From: Nocardia uniformis NBRC 13702
GTDB taxonomy: Bacteria > Actinomycetota > Actinomycetes > Mycobacteriales > Mycobacteriaceae
Direction of reading: 5' to 3'
Assembly (NCBI RefSeq): GCF_001613345.1
Contig: NZ_BDCE01000019.1
Coordinates: 248,001 to 312,000, forward strand
Length of the DNA stretch: 64,000 bases
Shown piece after piece: positions 61,934-64,000 of this stretch. The translations under genes were made by a program, and so were the position numbers. A model generated the notes under the pieces. That model was not told where the DNA came from. It did not search any database and was given only the letters and a program-made list of their open reading frames with translations. The number at the start of each line of letters is the position of its first letter. Within the stretch, counting starts at the first letter, position 1.

Positions 61934-62413
61934 TCAGCCTGCCTGTTCGGCGGCTCTGACGGCGCGGGCGAGGGTGGCCGTAGCGTAGCGACGCCACAGC
62001 GGCGCGACGATCAGACGGACCACCCAGTGGCGGCCGGGGCGCGGGTGGAATGAATACGTCCAGCGGACAAGGGAATTGCGGCCCGCGGTGGTGAAGGTCC
62101 ACTCGCCGTCCACCTTGGTGACGAGGCGGCGCATCATGCCGGTGAAATCGCCCAGCTCGTAGGCGAAGTGGCGGGCGCGGGTGTAACCGGTGAGTTGTTC
62201 CCGGGCGGTGGAGCCATCGGTCAGGAGTACTGTTCGGGCACTGCCGGGGGTATCCCAGGGGCCGGATTGATCGCGGACCGCGCGGACACCCGGCAGCGGT
62301 CCCATTCCGGTGAAGATGGTGGTCAGATCGATCGGCGCGATCACCTCCATGGCGGTCGCCGCCGAAGTGGCACACGGGGATTCGACGGTAACCGGGATGT
62401 ATCCGAGGCTCAT
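61934..62413 (-). CDS. SRPBCC (START/Bet v1-like) protein
   Basis: About 159 residues from ATG 62413 (MSLGYIPVTVESPCATSA). MEVIAPIDLTTIFTGMGPLP begins the hydrophobic-pocket fold and WTFTTAGRNSLVRWTYSFHP with the C-terminal helix APLWRRYATATLARAVRAAE completes it. SRPBCC proteins bind lipids, polyketides or hormones; this subgroup is similar to actinobacterial polyketide-cyclase/dehydrase-like proteins of unknown ligand. Follows the LysM-lectin gene's terminator and lies between it and the mosaic ORF. Confidence 0.8.
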   Translation of the reverse strand: MSLGYIPVTVESPCATSAATAMEVIAPIDLTTIFTGMGPLPGVRAVRDQSGPWDTPGSARTVLLTDGSTAREQLTGYTRARHFAYELGDFTGMMRRLVTKVDGEWTFTTAGRNSLVRWTYSFHPRPGRHWVVRLIVAPLWRRYATATLARAVRAAEQAG

Positions 62414-62487
62414 GCCGCCCCATTGTGCCCCGGAAGGCGTTCGGTCGCCGGATTCCGGTGTCACCCGTCCGCTCTGTCTCGAAATGC

Positions 62488-62522
62488 ACTGAACCCCGGC
62501 GCGAAACGCGCCGGGGTTCAGT
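62488..62522 (-). terminator. Terminator of the lectin-LysM gene
   Basis: ACTGAACCCCGGCGCG (62488-62503) pairs exactly with CGCGCCGGGGTTCAGT (62507-62522), 3-nt loop, 24 bp past the stop of the leftward gene. Confidence 0.85.
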
Positions 62523-62546
62523 ACTCGTACTGTCGTGCGGCCCGAA

Positions 62547-63104
62547 TTACGGGATGGTCAGCACCTGGCCGACACCGATCATGTCGGGGTTGCCGATCCC
62601 ACTGGCCGCCGCGATATCGGTGTAGCGGTTGCCGTCACCGTAGTACTGCTCGGCAATGGCCCAGAGGGTTTCGCCGGGCGCGACGGTGTGGGTGCGTGCC
62701 GCCGGAGCCTCGGGGGGCGGGGGCGGAGTGTCTTCCACCGGTGCCGCTTCGGGCTCGGCCTGGATCGGGTTGTCGGTATTCGAGCCCGACGACCAGAGCG
62801 CCTTGCCGTCCTTGCTGTACAGCACGACATTGCGGTCGGGCTGGACGACCAGACGATCGGCCTCCCTACCGTTGGTCTCGGTGGACCACGCGGCGCCGCC
62901 GCCCTTGTACAGCACGAAATTGCCGTCCGCCTGCAATACGGCCCGCTCGACACCCTGATCATGAGTGCTGGTCGACCAGACAACGGTGCCGCTCGGCTCC
63001 GACAACACAAGGTTGCCATCATTCTGCAGAGTCAGGGTGTAAGCACCACCCTTCAGAGACTGACCGAGCCCAAGTTCATCGCCTACGTGCAACGCGTCGC
63101 CCAC
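62547..63104 (-). CDS. Bulb-type lectin with C-terminal LysM domain
   Basis: 185 residues from GTG 63104 with AAAGGAC upstream. Residues 1-110 contain three mannose-binding (B-lectin) repeats with QNDGNLVLSEPSG, QADGNFVLYKGGG and QPDRNVVLYSKDG, the first two retaining the QxDGNxVLY pocket. A Pro/Glu-rich linker follows, then a LysM (HTVAPGETLWAIAEQYYGDG, VGQVLTIP) for binding peptidoglycan. No signal peptide is visible, so export is unclear. It resembles mycobacterial LysM-lectin proteins. It probably links wall glycan to mannose-containing polymers such as lipoarabinomannan (inference). Confidence 0.87.
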   Translation of the reverse strand: MGDALHVGDELGLGQSLKGGAYTLTLQNDGNLVLSEPSGTVVWSTSTHDQGVERAVLQADGNFVLYKGGGAAWSTETNGREADRLVVQPDRNVVLYSKDGKALWSSGSNTDNPIQAEPEAAPVEDTPPPPPEAPAARTHTVAPGETLWAIAEQYYGDGNRYTDIAAASGIGNPDMIGVGQVLTIP

Positions 63105-63310
63105 GGTGCGTCCTTTCGGAGGGGGGATCTTCGGTAAATCGATGGCGCGAGAACTGCATTCGCACATCTTCCCCCGAGGCTACTGCTCAGGAGTGGGTCG
63201 TCGGGGAGATACGCGCCGCATCCGATGAGATTTTGACGACCCTTCGCCAGAAGTTCGCCAGCCCATCACATCGAGGGTGTGGCAGCGGTCGGGCGGTTAG
63301 GGTTGAGGCC

Positions 63311-63769
63311 ATGCACGGGAATTGGGGACGCCGCCTCGTCGCGGCCACGGGCGCCACGCTACTGAGCCTGGCCGTCGCGGGTTGTGGCAGCTCGGACGAC
63401 AGCGGCGACAAGCCGACCACCAGCACCACCTCCGCCAGCGCGACCACACCCACCGAAGCGCCGGAAGGCCAACTGGGCCGGGCCTTCACCGCCGACCCCA
63501 CCATCGTCAACCCACGCCCGATCCCCTTCGACTCCTGGACCGAACTGGCTCCCGACAAGATCGCGGTGAACTTCCAAACCGGCTCGCCCGAGTGCTACGG
63601 CGTGGACGTGACCACCACGGAGACCGACGAAGCGGTCACCGTGGAACTGCGCGGCGGCACCCGCGCGGACGCGGTCGGCAAGATGTGCACGATGATCGCG
63701 GTATTCGGAACGCTGGAGATCCAGCTGAAGGCACCGCTGGGTGATCGAGACGTGTTGAGCGCCAAGTAG
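63311..63769 (+). CDS. Putative lipoprotein (LppX/LppP-like DUF)
   Basis: 152 residues. The signal peptide ends with the lipobox LAVAGCG, with Cys25 as the lipidation site. A Ser/Thr-rich linker (SSDDSGDKPTTSTTSASATT) precedes a small globular region containing PECYGVDVTTTETDEAVTVE and MCTMIAVFGTLEIQLK, with two Cys that could form a disulfide. No enzyme motif. Similar short actinobacterial lipoproteins have unknown roles. Ends just before a dense repeat region. Confidence 0.78.
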   Translation: MHGNWGRRLVAATGATLLSLAVAGCGSSDDSGDKPTTSTTSASATTPTEAPEGQLGRAFTADPTIVNPRPIPFDSWTELAPDKIAVNFQTGSPECYGVDVTTTETDEAVTVELRGGTRADAVGKMCTMIAVFGTLEIQLKAPLGDRDVLSAK

Positions 63770-63776
63770 TTCCACC

Positions 63777-63813
63777 ACACACCGCCCCCACCGCCGCCAC
63801 CGCCGCCACCGCC
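63777..63813. repeat. CCGCCACCG-type simple repeat
   Basis: About 37 bp of near-perfect CCACCGCCG repetition directly after the lipoprotein stop, abutting the dispersed palindrome. Confidence 0.7.
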
Positions 63814-63905
63814 CGTCATTCCGGCATGCTTTTGGCCGGGATCCACGCCTGGTCGCACCGCAGCGAATCGTGGTGGACTCCGACCAAAAGCACGCCGGAA
63901 CGACG
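63814..63905. repeat. Dispersed palindromic repeat, copy D
   Basis: Left arm 63814-63846 starts CGTCATTCCGGCATGCTTTT; right arm 63873-63905 is its inverted complement with several G-T or mismatch positions. It is the same element as 34491-34577, with 33-nt arms in both, but with a different 26-nt centre. Confidence 0.8.
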
Positions 63906-64000
63906 AGGGTCGACTCGCCGGACGGACGAGGCGCGCTCGCCGCAATGACGAGGCGCGCTCGCCGCGACGACGAGAGTGCGCTCGCCGGAACGACGAAGGG
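63902..64000. repeat. 22-bp tandem repeats running off the right edge
   Basis: At least four units of pattern GACGAGGCGCGCTCGCCGSA (about 22-23 bp) follow the palindrome without break, starting around 63902, 63924, 63946 and 63968. The array is cut by the window end, so its full length is unknown. Confidence 0.65.

Noticed and set aside
63777..63945. Poly-Gly leftward ORF at the right edge
   Set aside because: It translates the CCGCCACCG simple repeat and the palindrome; not a gene.

Overview
The window is high-GC actinobacterial DNA, most likely from Nocardia or a close mycolic-acid relative. Three things point there: four MspA-family porins; a gene order from about 28.7 to 44.4 kb that matches the mycobacterial block mprA-mprB-pepD-moaB2 / mscL / fmdB / formyl-THF cyclo-ligase / galU / moeA / rimJ / sepX; and many actinobacterial families (LGFP repeats, CobW-like Mrf, a conservon, DUF1906). 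No phage or intact insertion sequence was seen.

Layout. 0.4-3.8 kb: two coupled GyrI-like ligand-binding proteins, a TRIC-type membrane protein, a family-5 uracil-DNA glycosylase and a TetR regulator. 3.9-9.2 kb: tRNA-Ala(CGC) with a strong hairpin behind it, a DrrAB-type ABC exporter, and a large AfsR/SARP-type ATPase regulator convergent with it. 9.4-24.4 kb: accessory metabolism and regulators, often in divergent regulator/target pairs (EamA exporter with LysR; MerR with a methyltransferase; isochorismatase-like hydrolase with a GlxA-type regulator), plus a cyclopropane-fatty-acid-synthase-type methyltransferase, a TPR protein, a class V PLP enzyme and a receptor Ser/Thr kinase. 24.6-28.7 kb: a four-TM cytoplasmic-tailed protein, a decayed SDR gene, a secreted NlpC/P60 hydrolase and a putative DNA-binding protein next to two DnaA-box-like 9-mers.

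28.7-44.4 kb is the conserved core. It holds the divisome receptor SepX/GlpR with its MoeA-like partner, GalU, folate salvage, MscL, then a tandemly duplicated pair of MspA porins between mscL and the mpr stress operon. The MprAB two-component system, the HtrA/PepD protease, MoaB2 and a small protein form one overlapping operon. Identical 8-3-8 direct repeats sit upstream of both mprA and htrA.

44.7-50.1 kb is a conservon (sensor kinase-like ATPase, roadblock, DUF742, small GTPase) followed by an MHYT-type membrane protein. 52.6-55.5 kb is a divergent zinc-starvation ribosome locus: cysteine-free L32, L31B and the CobW-like Mrf on one strand; L28, L33, S14 and S18 on the other, with two Zur-like boxes between. 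57.3-61.9 kb holds an XRE-BTAD-NB-ARC regulator translationally coupled to a stand-alone CYP102-like P450, convergent with an open reading frame that fuses TM segments, a GalE N-terminal fragment and the C-terminal half of a UDP-glucose dehydrogenase. The window ends with an SRPBCC protein, a bulb-lectin/LysM protein, a lipoprotein and an array of dispersed palindromic and tandem repeats.

All calls come from reading the sequence and from memory of protein families; no database search was run.
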